Positions 45,301 through 56,714 are shown, counted from the first letter of the stretch. The stretch is DNA of 64,000 bases from Jacaranda mimosifolia (GCA_018894105.1 CM032118.1:35878690-35942689); one strand, 5' to 3'. A program made the numbers and translations. The notes: generated by a model from the letters alone, not told the origin.

Positions 45301-45695
45301 TTATCTTTGATTTTTCTCAGGCAGGATCAGGTGATGGACTTGGATTTCAGTCTTGGATCGATGAATGAAAATTTGAAATAGAATGAATGTGTGTATATGT
45401 ATATGAGTTTCCTTGAATGCTAAGCCTTATCTTAGAAATGTTGTGATATGTAAAACGGAATTATGACTCAAGGCATGTAAATATTATGTTGGATGTTATG
45501 AGACCTTTGATGGTATATACTTATTATTTTGATGAGGTTGTTCAAATTTGAAATCCGCTACTATATGTCTCTGATAAGTTTTGAAAAAAAAATTCTGATG
45601 GGATATTGTCTGTATTACTTATTTATGGATTAAGATTTAAGTTTGAACTAAAGTGGTGCCTCAGCTTAGGTGCTCTCCCAAGTGGGGGTGCCATA
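42359..45695 (+). mobile_element. Del/Tekay-like solo LTR inside the RPA-like gene
   Basis: A 3337-bp LTR, TGTAACACCTTGAAATT ... GGGGGTGCCATA, flanked by perfect TSD TAATT. Collinear with the other family LTRs (opening 250 bp, GGGCAGTTTTCTAATCTC, GAGGGTCTGCCAATCTGGCAC, CTTACTAAGTCCTTTGGACTTACCC). No internal region or second LTR, so it is a solo LTR. It disrupts the first OB-fold exon of the RPA-like gene. It carries a 48-bp minisatellite at 44250-45070. Confidence 0.9.
44250..45070 (+). repeat. 48-bp minisatellite in the solo LTR
   Basis: The core (44503-44900) has about nine units of GGTAAGTTTTGTACCAGGT then GGTTATGCCTGGGTAAGTTCAGTTTGATT; starts of TACCAGG/TACTAGG at 44522 and 44570 give 48 bp. 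More degenerate units extend to both sides. As 48 is divisible by 3, an apparent 156-residue repetitive frame (44451-44921) results; it is not a gene. Confidence 0.9.
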
Positions 45696-45700
45696 TAATT
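45696..45700 (+). other. Right TSD (TAATT) of the solo LTR
   Basis: Identical to 42354-42358. Confidence 0.9.
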
Positions 45701-47382
45701 TGAAAGAACTCTTTCTCTGTTTGATACATATATAATATCAAATGCCCGAGTGACTCCTGCAAATCTTGCATATGATAATTATGGACATAAGTTTACTTAG
45801 ACTGTTACACAGAGAACAGTGATTAGAAAAGAACTTGTGGATGTTATTCCTTTATCTATTAATGCGCCCACTTTCAATCCATTTAGTTCTTTGGTTATAT
45901 GAGCAACGGACGATCAACAGTGCTCCTAAATTATTTGTGATTCATGAATTTGTGTTTTTGAATCAAGAGTAAGTATTTGAGTAGCTGAAATATTTCTCTA
46001 ATTACTCTAGTTTTTAGTTCGACTTCTTATAAAGTTATATAATGTGTATAAATTTCTATGCTTTGCTAAATTTGAAATTAAACATGCCTTTAATCATGAC
46101 TCTCTGGAATAACATAGCAACATCTAAAGGTGCTATGATTATGTCTGCTTCTAAACAGATGCCAGTGATTAGTGCAACAAAGTTAGTTGTTTCACATGAT
46201 TATGGCATATTATTGAATCACATTGTTGTATGCTACGATAAAGTATATTTTGAACATCAAAAAATGTTTCCTTAAATATGTACAAGAATACAGAGAATAT
46301 AGGTGTGTTATTGATGACGATACTCTAAAAATTGTTTATTGGTAGGTCTATCGCTAGGGTCGACTCCAGTGACTACTATCATTATGGATCCTGTTGTACC
46401 AGATGTTCGGCGACTTAAGACTTAGTTTGAGCTTTGAATTTATAAACTTCATATCATGGGATATAATAATAATTATCAATGTATAGATATTTGAATCCTT
46501 GTTTTTAGTGAATAATTTAGGCTTTTTCTAGGCAATCTATAGGACAGCAACTAATCAACAAGCTATTACAGATGCTTTGCTCGAAGTGAATGAGACCATG
46601 AATAACCAACAATCTTTGGTGCAGTTATTAAATAAGATACACACTAAATTGGACATTGTTAGAACTAATGATGTGAGTCGTTATTTGTGTTTTATTTTCT
46701 ATCATAAATTCTATAATGAGTAATCATTTTGGTCATGATAACACTAATTTTTTTGTTGGTATTTTTTCATTTTGTTATATTATTTTTGTTTAAAAAATAA
46801 TATTTTTTTCATAGGCTCATAAGTTTGTATTGAAGGCTAGAATCAATATCACTTTGAAAATCAGAAGTTTTTTTTATTTTGGTTGCGAAAATTGTTACAC
46901 ATCATATGCTGCAGAATACAACTGATCAATTGATTGCTACAAACGTGGTCAAACTGTGTTAGCTAAACCAAGGTAATTCATAGTCTTTTTTGTTTTATTT
47001 TCATGAGTTTATAATTTCTTAGTCCTGTATGCTGAGAAATAACATGATTCTTTAATTTTATATTTTCATAATTATTGAAAAATATTATATGATATGTTTT
47101 ATATTAACTTTCTAACTAAAATTTTTCTTTTTGTGTAAGTAGGGAATTGGTTGTTGCAAATATTAGTGATGAAACTGAAACTTTAGAAGCAACAATATTT
47201 GGTGATGATGTTGTCAAGGTGATAAACATGAATGCATATGTGGCAATGAAGACGTATAATGCTGTAAGTTGTACATAAAATGTATTACTGGGATATATGG
47301 TCTTTTTTAGATTGTTGTACTTATAGTCTTATGCATATAGGAAAACCCACCATCTTTGGCTAATATGAATGAGAGTCTGAAG

Positions 47383-48289
47383 TAGGGGTGTAAGTTGAGT
47401 CTAGCCGGCTCGCGAGCTGACTTAGCTCAATCTAGAAAAGCTCAGCTCGAGCTCGAGACTATTTGAGCTTGAGCTTGAGCTTGGAATTGAGCCGAGCTTG
47501 AGCTTGGAATTGAGCCGAGCTTAAGCTTTAAGATGGTGGCTCAAAGGCTTGCGAGTCGGCTCATGAGCCCTAGTATTTTTTAAAATAATATTCAAAAAAT
47601 ATGTGCCACATATTTAGGTAATTTTCAAATATAATTTCACTTATATATTACTTATTAATAAATAATAATTTATAAGATACTAATTTATAATTCGTAAAAA
47701 TACTAAAAATAAATAGCATGATATATTTGGAAAAAAAATGTAAATTTTCTAATTCAAGTAATTTTATAAAAATATATATTTATATAGTAAAATTCCACTG
47801 TATAATATATTATATATGATTATTACATGTTTTTCAAATTTAATAATGCAAGTACGAAATGGAAATTCATCATTATCTTAACAAATTTATTTTTATATTT
47901 TAATTTTCAAACTTCAAAAGTCAAAACATTAATCTTGAAATTTATAAAAACTTGATTGACTTTTAAAAAAATTGATGTTGCTGCTGAATTTGCTAATAGA
48001 TAGTATTTCTCAAGAGTTACACAGAAAATAGTGAGGACTAAATTAAACATGATGAGCTTGAGCTCAAGCTCGCACATTGAATGTGGAAGATGCTGGATGA
48101 GCTCGAGCTTGGCTCAAGCTCGATTGTGGCTCGATATCTTATGAGCTCATCTATTTATCAACGAGCTCAAGCTAGAGCTAAAATTTACAGCTCGATGAGC
48201 CCGAGCTCGTGTATTTTAAAATGAGCCAAGCTTGAGCTTGAAATATTTGCTAAACTCGGCTCAAGCTGATCATCTTGTTTACAGTCCTA
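47383..48289. mobile_element. hAT-type MITE rich in GAGCTC/GAGCTTG motifs
   Basis: 907 bp. Left end TAGGGGTGTAAGTTGAG, right end (reverse complement) TAGGACTGTAAACAAGATG. Flanks GTCTGAAG (47375-47382) and GTTTGAAG (48290-48297), an 8-bp TSD with one transition. Both subterminal 150-bp zones are full of GAGCTCGAGCTTGAGC-like motifs in inverted orientation, so the ends can fold together; the centre is AT-rich. It lies in an RPA-like exon. Confidence 0.85.
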
Positions 48290-48834
48290 GTTTGAAGAAC
48301 ATATAATTTTTTGTTAAGGTGGAAAGATTTTTCAGAACTAAGCATGATGGTGTTCATGCTCAGTACAAAATTTACAAATTAGGTTGAAGAAAGTGAAAAA
48401 TCACCAATCAGTTTTGTTGCTGTTGAGGCCACGGTATCGGGAACTGAAGCGCACAATTCTCAAATCGAAAAACCAATAAAGATGAAACATTTGTTCTCTT
48501 TAAGTAAAGAATAATTTTTTTAATGACCTTTTTTCAATTTTTGATAATGCTTATATTTTATTTATATTAGATTATTCAATTACAATTTTATTTGATTCTC
48601 CTGTTTTATTTGCAAGTGAAGAGGATGATATTGAATTGAATGCCTCAAATAAAAAAACTTAAAGGAATTGCAAGAGGTATAACTTTTGTTGCTTAATGTG
48701 GAATTTTTTTTTTTAGATCTGTTAAATGATCACTTTGATACATACTTGTTTATTTGTTTTGAATTGTAGATTGCTCTCCTGAGGAAAGCCAAGGTGATGA
48801 AACCCAAGCTAATTCTTCATCTGATGATTAAAGA

Positions 48835-50472
48835 GGTTTTGTGGAAAACTTAATTTTTTGAATTATGAGAAACTTATTATCTTACTTAGCTATGTTGAAG
48901 AACACACTATATTACTCTAAGTTATCATAGTTTTTTTTGAGCTCTAGAATATGTTTCTGGACATATTTACCAGCAAGATAGGAAAGTTTCTTGTATTTTG
49001 GGATTGTTAGTCAGTGGTCTATAAGTTTGAGTCTTTTATGGTTGTACCTTTTGTGAAACTTGTTAAAAGATGAATTTATTTTGAGATTGTCTGCAAACAT
49101 AATATTAACTGGTTTTGTATGTTTTTATATTAGTAAATGAAATTAATTTTTATTGTTAATCTATTCTTGGATTTCGCTCATATGTCTTGTTATACATGTG
49201 GTGCTTAGTTGGTTAATGTTTAATTTGTAACTCTATGCTATAGACATCAATATAGTTATTTGTGGGAGAATGATCTAAAGCATTACATAGGAATTTTTTT
49301 TGACTGAAAATATAATAATTGTAAACTAATAATTATTTTGAACATATGGTTGTATGATTCTTATAAAGATTAGTCGAATATTTGTTTTATATTTAAATAA
49401 TTTTTTTGTTCCACATTTGTGATATGTAACAACAAATAGTTTGTGGATATGTTCAAATATATTTTAATTAAAACATTTTATTGAAAACAAAAATTATGCT
49501 CCAAACAATATCATAATGTATTTAAGTTTGTATATATTTAAGTTTTCATATAAACAGAATTCTATTATTTAGGGCCTATATTTATATAGCTATTGAAAAC
49601 ATATCTAACACAATTATAAAGACCATATTTATATATATGTGTGTATATAAATATTTATAAAAATAATTTCTTAGATTTAATTTGGGCTAGAAATGTTTGT
49701 TTGTGCTAAAAATTAATTATTGATGTGGACTTTTGGGCTTGTTAATTTACGTACATATTGGGCTTATATGCTATTACAAGGAAAATATTTCAAGCAACAA
49801 TTATGCAGTGCATTGAAATTTTAAAATGGCTCAAATAGAAGAATATATAATTTGAGGCTAGTTCAGGAAATTAATAATAATAAGCATAAATGCGAACTAA
49901 CAAGTGGCTTTTCTTTGGTAAATAGGACACGAAAGGTTGCATGTATTTTCCAAATCTTTTCTTAAAATGAAGTAAATTGGAGAATATAAACTGAAGATAT
50001 ACGACTTTTTGGAGTTACAAACCTACAGAGACGCGATGAAGACAAAACTATACTTTAAATATTCTTTTTTTTTTTTTTTTTGGCAGAAAAGAATATCTTT
50101 AAGCAAACATCTTTTGCATTTTTATTTTTTCTTGTTTTTCAGTTGGCTGCTATCTTGCGAGTTTCTCAGGTATGTTATTTACTAATTTTCATGTATTCTT
50201 AAAAAAAAAATTCGTTTAAATTAATTTAGCAATTTTTTATTTAAAAAGCTAAAAAGTTTTTTACTATACTTATAGAACTAATGCAAAAAACTCATCTATT
50301 TCACTCACTTGCATGCACGCGCATGTTATTCGATTTTCTTAAGTGATTTATATTTTTAGGATTGAAGAATATGTTTACCACTAATACAATATAGTATTGA
50401 AATAATTTTGTAAGAGTAAAAAAAAATTATCTTGTTTGTTGTCCTTCATCACCATAATTTTGTAAGAGAAAT
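48835..50472. other. AT-rich spacer between the Helitron genes and the B3-like genes
   Basis: No coding frame. A transcribed leader may lie at its right end: TTGGCTGCTATCTTGCGAGTTTCTCAG followed by GTATGTTATT (50142-50178) looks like an untranslated exon and donor. The palindrome CATGCACGCGCATG at 50313-50326 is the only GC-rich structure. Confidence 0.5.
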
Positions 50473-51469
50473 ATGCGAGAAGTTGAGGATTGGTTAGATT
50501 CGACATCTATAAATAGAAATCCAAAAGGTACAATTAATGTAAAATAATTTTCTCAAATATTACCTTACAAAACCTATTGGAAATGCACTTTTTTTGGTAA
50601 TTGTTTATCTGTGCTTCTACAGTAGCAGAAGAAAATAACAATCCTGCCAACAAAGGAGTAAATTTCGGTAAATAAACTGAATAATGCTATTATTGCTATG
50701 TTTTCATTCCAAGTAGGTGTTTATTCAATACCAATATTATATTAAAATCAAATAATATCATATTTGATTAAAGTTAATCTATATCATAATAGCTTAATAG
50801 CTTAAATCTATATCATACTATTTATCAATTATCCAAACAAGAAATAGGTTATAACAAAAACATATATATCTAATATACTTAATACATATACTTTTCTCTC
50901 TTTTTTTTCCCAACTTTCTTTTCTTCTCCGGTGTTTACTAATCATTGTTATTTTATTCACTTTCACTCTTTCAGTGCACCTGGAAGGCCCAATGATGCAA
51001 ATTTGTGGAACTGATACACGGAGATCAGCACTTGAATTCTATCAAATACATGTGCTCTGGATAGATCATACCACTTCTGACTGGAACAAGGTAATTTCCA
51101 ATGGATAATCTTATAAGAATATAATCCAAGTTACAAAAATCTATATTTTTTCATAAGTTGTAAATCGTATATTAGGTGCCCATGCAACTTAAAAGTAGAT
51201 ATCAAAATGGGAATTTGAGACGTGTAAGAGTCATTTTTGGTTACTGCAGATATAGAGCAGATGCCACAACTCTTTTGAATGATACTCTTTAGGGAGAACA
51301 TTGTGAGTGTGTTTTTAATGAAGTTCATCAAAAAACTACAATGCAAACCATGTGGATAGAAATTGAAGAAAAATAGTTCTATGCTCATATGTTTGCACCT
51401 GGAGGGGCTGAAATGTAGCACAATTGGGGTCCAACTTCCCTGTGGTATATGGTTGAACTATCTGATTAA
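50473..51469 (+). pseudogene. B3-like gene X1, four exons, closed by three TAG codons
   Basis: Exons 50473-50527, 50623-50667, 50975-51090 and 51176-51469 join in frame across three GT-AG introns, starting M-R-E-V-E-D-W-L-D. Exon 4 begins V-P-M-Q-L-K-S-R-Y-Q-N-G and continues to W-I-E-I-E-E-K and F-Y-A-H-M-F-A-P-G-G-A-E before TAA at 51467. It has TAG stops at 51290, 51374 and 51416, no frameshift. The pattern V-P-x-x-[IL]-x-x-x-Y ... F-G ... W-x-E ... V-H-[MI]-F-x-P-G-G resembles a diverged B3 DNA-binding domain (REM group); this is inferred from pattern only. The same module and intron position recur at 54.63-55.08 kb. Confidence 0.45.
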
Positions 51470-53520
51470 AGTTTTAGCCTTTTGAAAATTTTAGTTGCTT
51501 GAATAGTTTTTATTAATTTTGTATCTAATGATGGTTTTATCTTATGATAAATTTCTTCTATTACATGTATAAACAAATTTTATAGTCTCATATTTGGTTA
51601 TAAATTTCAGTAATTATCCTTCAAATGTTGAGCATTGTGCATACATGGAAGAAAAAATGGATTGTGCTTTTTATCCTAACTGTTTTATTAAAATTAATAA
51701 AAATAATACCTGACGATTACCAAAAATAAAGAAAATCTATTTAATATATTATTTTTTGGATTTTACAATAATTATATATCTAGATTATATAATCCAATAT
51801 ATTTATGTTTATTTGTGTAAGTTAACCATATGCTATAGATACTACTGTCATCATAGTACAATTCAATTATAAAAACTCAAGACTATATATTAATAACACA
51901 ACAATATGTTGATTATTATCATATGTTATTATATCTATAGATTTCAACTCGAAATTATATACTATCCATATAGGTTCCTCTAATTGGTGGAGTGAAATAT
52001 ATATATATATATATTATTTTATACATATTATTATTCAAAAATGTATTTCTCAAATTAAAAAAATTGATAATTGCTTACAATATTTATTATAACTAATAAG
52101 TAATTATAAATAGAAGTATAATTTAATATATATATATGTGTGTGTAAATATTTTATCAATAGAGAATTTATAAAATTCTTTCTATTTAAATTAATATATA
52201 AATAATATGAACCATGAAGAACAAAATATAAACAATAAAAAAAAAAAAAAAGGAATAAAGACTACCACTTCAAGATTAACAAACTATTATAAACTTATTA
52301 AAAAAAAGTACAAATTTAAAGAAACATTATTACAAAACAGTCAATTAAATATTGGAATTGTAAAATTATTTTTTGAAGTTAAGATTAAAATTTTTAACAT
52401 GAAGAATTTCATAATAAAAATTAGGTATTCATTATGCTAACCTCACTGCCTCAATATTATTTTTAATTCTTGCTGATCCAATTTGTACAGGAAATTTATT
52501 CAAGCTTAAAAACCCCAGCCCACTAGAAATCAAACCCACCAGAAAATCTGTGCATTCTACAAACTAGGGTACGTTAACAACCATAGGACGGAAAAAATAA
52601 AAATAAAAAAAAATTTTAGAAAAAATGCTTGTCATAAAATAACGTTACTCATACTCTCCTATTAAAAATACTTTAAAGAGTAGTCAAAAAGGCAAAAAGC
52701 TTAGAGTCATTTGCAGCACCTCCGATCAAACTCAAGGCTTTCTTATTCCTTTCCACGAAAAATTTGCGGTGGACTTCTTGTAGAATCGTGTAAGTTTAAT
52801 CTCATTTTGTATGTAGTTTTTTAAATTAAATATATAGCTAATAAAGCCCATTGACTATACATTCCAAAAATTCTATTTTTAAAAGAAATCTGATAAAAGA
52901 TTCATGAATAATAATATATATTTAAGATAATTTACTAATATTTGTTCAAATTCTTATAGTATGTGCAAATGAAAATCTTTCATTCCACACAGACATCGAA
53001 AAAGCATTGCAAAGTTTGGAGAAAAAAAAAAATTCATTCATGCCATAATTTATATTTGTATATTAATTTTTTCGTATTTAATTAAACAAATTAGGGTCCT
53101 AGGAATATTTTATATTAAATATTTCCACATTTTATATATTATAATTATTTATAAGTATATTCTATTTTTTTCTTTAAATAAAAATATTATTTCTCATTCT
53201 ATGTAAACAACTATGAAAAATCGAAATTTTTTGGTTTCTAATACAATAAAATAAACTACAGGTTCATACTTTCAAAAAATGCTCAATAGGTCTGACATTA
53301 TGCAAGCTTCATTACAGATAATAATTATAAAACTATAAAAAAAAATTATATATGTTTACAAAATATATATAATTTAAAATTGCTAAACTTTCTTGTATAT
53401 AAATGGAAGAGATGTAGAACATTGAATTTCAAAGTAAAATGAAGATGCAAAAAACGAACAAACTAGGAGAAATTATGGGAACCAATTATTATCTAGAGAC
53501 TACATATGGAGATTATATTT
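51470..53520. other. AT-rich spacer with a possible leader exon
   Basis: No credible frame; the 77-codon lysine-rich frame at 52207-52440 is a product of base composition. Around 52700-52791 the sequence is less AT-biased and ends CTTGTAGAATC before GTGTAAGTTT, so it may be the 5' leader and first intron donor of gene X2. Confidence 0.5.
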
Positions 53521-54485
53521 TAACAATTTCCATACCAGTTTGCACCCCACATCACTACACCTTTACCATTGAGTCCTCATTTGCAGCTTTTTTTTAAAGA
53601 GAAGTATCAATTTGATGCATCTATGTCATGGAAAGAAATGCATCTTGTTGAGCATTGTCTTGTCACAACCTTTTTAGATCACTTGCTTGGAGGTAAACTC
53701 TTACATAATATTTTCTTTTTACTTAATAAAATATTATCAGTAATTTCAATTTATTACTAATTAAAATACTTTTAGTTTCATTACAATTTTCAATAATTTT
53801 GCTTATTTAAACACATAAATAGAAGAAAAACCCATTCACATTTTGGATAGTGATATTGGTAAGTATGTCTAGTGATTCTGTCAAATATTCTATTGAATGT
53901 TTCTATTTTTAAAAATTTGACTTTTAAGTTCTTATGTTGAAAATCATTATTTTTTAATCCATTCAAATAGACTCGGGAGAAGTTATCTTTGAATTTCAAG
54001 GTACATATAAAATTTAAATATAACGGAAATTATATATTTAATTTTTTTATCCTTTTGCACCATTAGGACAATCTATTTTAATGATTTTTTTCTTTTTCAC
54101 TTCTAGGAGTGAGCTTCTATGTTTTCTTCGTGAAGGACAAGTTTATTTTGGTAAGACATAATCTGTTTTTCAAACTTTGATTTCCTTATCTTATAGTAAT
54201 TTTGTATTTCTATTAATGTTTATGTTATTCTACTTCTTATAGGATTTGCCTTTGGGTTTAGCAATATCACTAAGATATTATACTAAGAATGAAGTATGCA
54301 TAAGATGCAGTACTAAAATATGGAATACTTCAATGAGAAGTGGTGACATAGTTGATGGTTGGAATGCATTTGTTCAAGCACATAAAATAGAAATAGATTT
54401 CCGAGTGTTAGTTCAACATACCGGACTTAACATCATCGATGCTAGAATTTTTTATAAGCAAGGAAAGGAGCTTCATTTCCCTTGA
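53521..54485 (+). CDS. B3-like gene X2, first domain, open across five visible exons
   Basis: Exon parts 53521(?)-53692, 53823-53858, 53971-54000, 54107-54150 and 54243-54485 join in one frame with four GT-AG introns (phases 1, 1, 1, 0), ending TGA at 54483. The joined protein passes through H-I-L-D-S-D-I-D, then V-S-F-Y-V-F-F-V-K-D-K-F-I-L-D-L-P-L-G-L-A and S-G-D-I-V-D-G-W-N-A-F-V-Q-A-H-K-I. The order strand, L-P-x-x-[FL]-A, then D-G-W-x-x-F-V-x-x-H resembles a B3 domain. The true start is unknown, as an upstream stop lies at 53516-53521. No transposon protein signature is visible. It could be a live plant gene or a copy captured by the Helitron. Confidence 0.45.
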
Positions 54486-54524
54486 CCATTGATATAACTA
54501 GAACAAAATTAACTGAAGCCATGG

Positions 54525-55082
54525 ATGCTACTCTTTACTGGAGGAAAGGTAACTTTTGACAAATCAGTAATATTATCTACAAAGATTGAACCCAAAAGTA
54601 TATATAGTTTCCTTTTTCTTTTTAGAGTATTTATAAATGCTCCAACATTGAGAATTTATGGAGTATCAAAACAAAGAAAACCTATTCATTTTTACGAAAT
54701 GAAATTTTGCTGGGGAAACTACACCATCAAAAATTGGTACAAAGTATGTATTCTTTACTTTTTTTAATGCAATTTCACATAATCACAATTGTACTACAAC
54801 AACCATGTTTTAGGTTCCACTTTAGATAAAGAGAAAATATCAAAAGGATGAAGAAACAAAGATTAAAGCATCCCTTGGCCAGAATGAATTCAATGTTCCT
54901 GTTGCTGTTCTATTTTGATGATCACATTTGGCAGCAGAAATTTGGTGATGTTGTTGGAGAAAGATATCAAAAAACTACAAAAAGAATACTTTGGGCTGAG
55001 CTCTCTTATGATGTCTATAGTGTGCATATCTTTGGTCCGGGAGGAATTCAATTGCGTCATAACTGCTCTCCTTTTGTTCTTT
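54525..55082 (+). pseudogene. Second B3-like module of gene X2, decayed
   Basis: An exon (about 54626-54744) encodes A-P-T-L-R-I-Y-G-V-S-K-Q-R-K-P-I-H-F-Y-E-M ... N-W-Y-K, a phase-0 intron follows, then from 54815 V-P-L-stop-I-K-R-K-Y-Q-K-D-E-E. A frameshift near 54920 leads to W-Q-Q-K-F-G-D-V-V-G-E-R-Y, I-L-W-A-E-L and V-Y-S-V-H-I-F-G-P-G-G. The intron before V-P-L sits at the same place as in X1 (before V-P-M). So X1 and this module are duplicates of one ancestor. Confidence 0.45.
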
Positions 55083-55810
55083 AGAACATGGGTTTACTAA
55101 AAGATTAAATATGTTATTTACGCTGGCAATTGTCTTGTTATGACAAAAATATGCTACTGTGTTGTTTAGTGTTTTTTTAATGTCCAAACTAATCAATTTT
55201 TGTTGGTGTTGCGATTTAATTATATAGTTTTTTTATTCATAAAAATTATCTTCTTTCCTTTAATGAGATATAAAATTAATTTAACTGAAAAAAATTAACT
55301 ATTCATATATATATTTAAGGAAAAAAAATTAAATATTTTCAATATTATTACCTAACAAAAAATATTCTTTTAAAATTATATAATTATGGTTCATTATTAA
55401 TTTAAAAAAAAAAAAATACAATGTAACCTCACAGGCAAGGCACCATGCCTTGCGCACCAAGGCGCAGTGTGCCTCCACTACTATATATAAACATATATGA
55501 ATTAGTGAAGTGAAATGAGAGAGAGAGAAATGAATGAATAATGTGAAAGGTAGAGAGCGAAAAGGAGGGGTAGATATGTCATTTTTTTTGCTTTTTGTTG
55601 GGGGCGTATTTTGGGAATAAAAAAGGGTATTTTGGGAGTTAACATTGGAGAATGTATAGTTCATTTGTTATTGTTTTGTCGAGTTGGAGAATATTTTCAC
55701 AAAAACTAAACAAACATAGGCTTGGTAATATTAAAATTATATATATAGAGGGACAAACTAATGTAATAAGCCAGCGTAAAGTATAGATATTTAGACTATA
55801 GAATATATAT
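55083..55810. other. Spacer with a hairpin and a probable MITE remnant
   Basis: AT-rich, no coding frame. It holds the hairpin at 55435-55453. A segment (about 55560-55720) contains GGGTATTTTGGGAGTTAACATTGGAGAATG and ends ACTAAACAAACATAGG, resembling the right end of MITE family 1, possibly a third diverged copy. Confidence 0.5.
55435..55453. other. Short perfect hairpin
   Basis: GCAAGGCACCATGCCTTGC: 8-bp stem, 3-nt loop CCA, in a small GC-rich island (55430-55475) that follows an A run. It resembles repeats of AAGGCG/GGCGCA type found scattered in plant genomes; no element could be delimited. Confidence 0.55.
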
Positions 55811-56235
55811 GAGTGTTTGGTTATGTTTCGGTAAAATAATTTATAATCATTCTCTCTCCAAAATGTTAAAATAGGTTTTTTTGAAATACCCTTTTCTATC
55901 CTTCACTATTCCCAAAACTTCTCGATTTTTCAATATATGTATGCATATATATATCATATGTATTTTATTATTATTCTTACAAAAAATATTACTCAATTCA
56001 AAAATCCGGCAAAGAAAATATTGATTTGACTGCTACAGTGAAAAATGTCTCCCCTACCAAAACATAAACAAATATATCAACACTCTCCAAAATGAATTTT
56101 GAGTTATTCTCTAAAACATAAACAAAAATCCATCACATTCCCCAATACAACTTTCACATTCTCCAACTTCACTCCCAAAACTCATTCCCCTAAAACATGT
56201 CATAATCAAACAAAAAACATAACCAAACATTACCT
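55811..56235 (-). mobile_element. MITE, family 1 copy 2 (inverted relative to copy 1)
   Basis: Left end GAGTGTTTGGTTATGTTT, right end AACATAACCAAACATTACCT. The reverse complement is collinear with 4653-5098: AATGTTTGGTTATG, GAAAGTTGTATTGGGGAATG, ATATTTGTTTATGTTTTGG, CACTGTAGCAGTCAAATCAATA. No TSD could be assigned. Confidence 0.75.
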
Positions 56236-56424
56236 TAATGATTTTGATATAGACGTACTGCTTCTAATGTGCTGTTTAATTTTGCTTTAAACTTTTAAAA
56301 CTAATGTTGGGAGGTATATTCTTTTGTAGGTGAGTTGGAATACATGAAAGGGTGATAGAGGATATTTGATTTCATTTTGATATAAGACAATCTTTTTCAT
56401 AAATATTTTTTTATAATATTTATA
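56236..56424. other. Short spacer before element C
   Basis: No feature recognised in 190 bp. Confidence 0.6.
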
Positions 56425-56712
56425 TGTGATGATAATTTCAATAAGTTGGACTCTCGGATCTTGAACTGAAGGGAACTCAGTCACACATTGACCTGGAAGA
56501 TGCAATTTGCAAACGTGGGTTGGATCCTGCAGCCGCAGAGCAAACTTCAAGCTAGCCGAGAGGGTCCTCGGCTAAGACCCTCCGATGCTTGAGTCAATAT
56601 ATCGACCTAAAAGTAGTTGGACAAAGTAACGGCTCCAAGATTATGAAAGCTTACCATTGTTTCTGAAAAATGAGGTATTTATAGTGTTTACTTAGGGATA
56701 AGAAGACGAATC
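56425..56712 (-). repeat. Partial 3' LTR of element C
   Basis: TGTGATGATAATTTCAATAAGTTGGAC through TTTACTTAGGGATAAGAAGA, collinear with 2512-2792. Similarity stops abruptly at about 56712, where the antisense gene begins in mid-frame, showing a deletion junction. Confidence 0.8.
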
Positions 56713-56714
56713 AC

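Larger units (their letters stand above)
34044..48834 (+). mobile_element. Decayed Helitron with Rep-helicase and RPA-like genes (ends not defined)
   Basis: A Rep-helicase gene (36271-41815) followed on the same strand by an RPA-like gene (about 41950-48834) is the standard coding set of plant Helitrons. A short GC-rich hairpin at 34045-34063 lies near the probable left end, but I could not identify the terminal TC or a 3' CTRR end with hairpin, so both limits are estimates. Three later insertions interrupt it: hAT 38529-39563, solo LTR 42359-45695, hAT MITE 47383-48289. Both genes are inactive. Confidence 0.65.
41950..48834 (+). pseudogene. RPA-like (replication protein A large subunit) gene of the Helitron
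   Basis: A multi-exon gene interrupted twice. About 41950-42095: L-L-H-T-K-D-I-H-P-S-L-T-S-W-S-V-K-V-F-V, the first OB fold. 42311-42358 continues after the solo LTR at 45696: Y-I-I-S-N-A-R-V-T-P-A-N. 46090-46275: L-W-N-N-I-A-T-S-K-G-A-M, the second OB fold. 46815-46972: a damaged C-x2-C zinc ribbon, F-G-C-E-N-C. 47143-47267: A-N-I-S-D-E-T-E-T-L-E-A-T-I-F-G-D-D, the third OB fold. 47340-47382 resumes at 48290 after a MITE, ending near 48834. RPA binds single-stranded DNA; in Helitrons it is thought to assist rolling-circle replication. Stops (e.g. 45830, 46918) make this copy inactive. Confidence 0.7.

Noticed and set aside
50313..50326. CATGCACGCGCATG as a Helitron 3' hairpin
   Set aside because: No CTRR follows it, and the stem is only five base pairs.
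52207..52440. Lysine-rich 77-codon frame
   Set aside because: AT-rich composition gives K/N/I codons; no conserved motif or exon signal.
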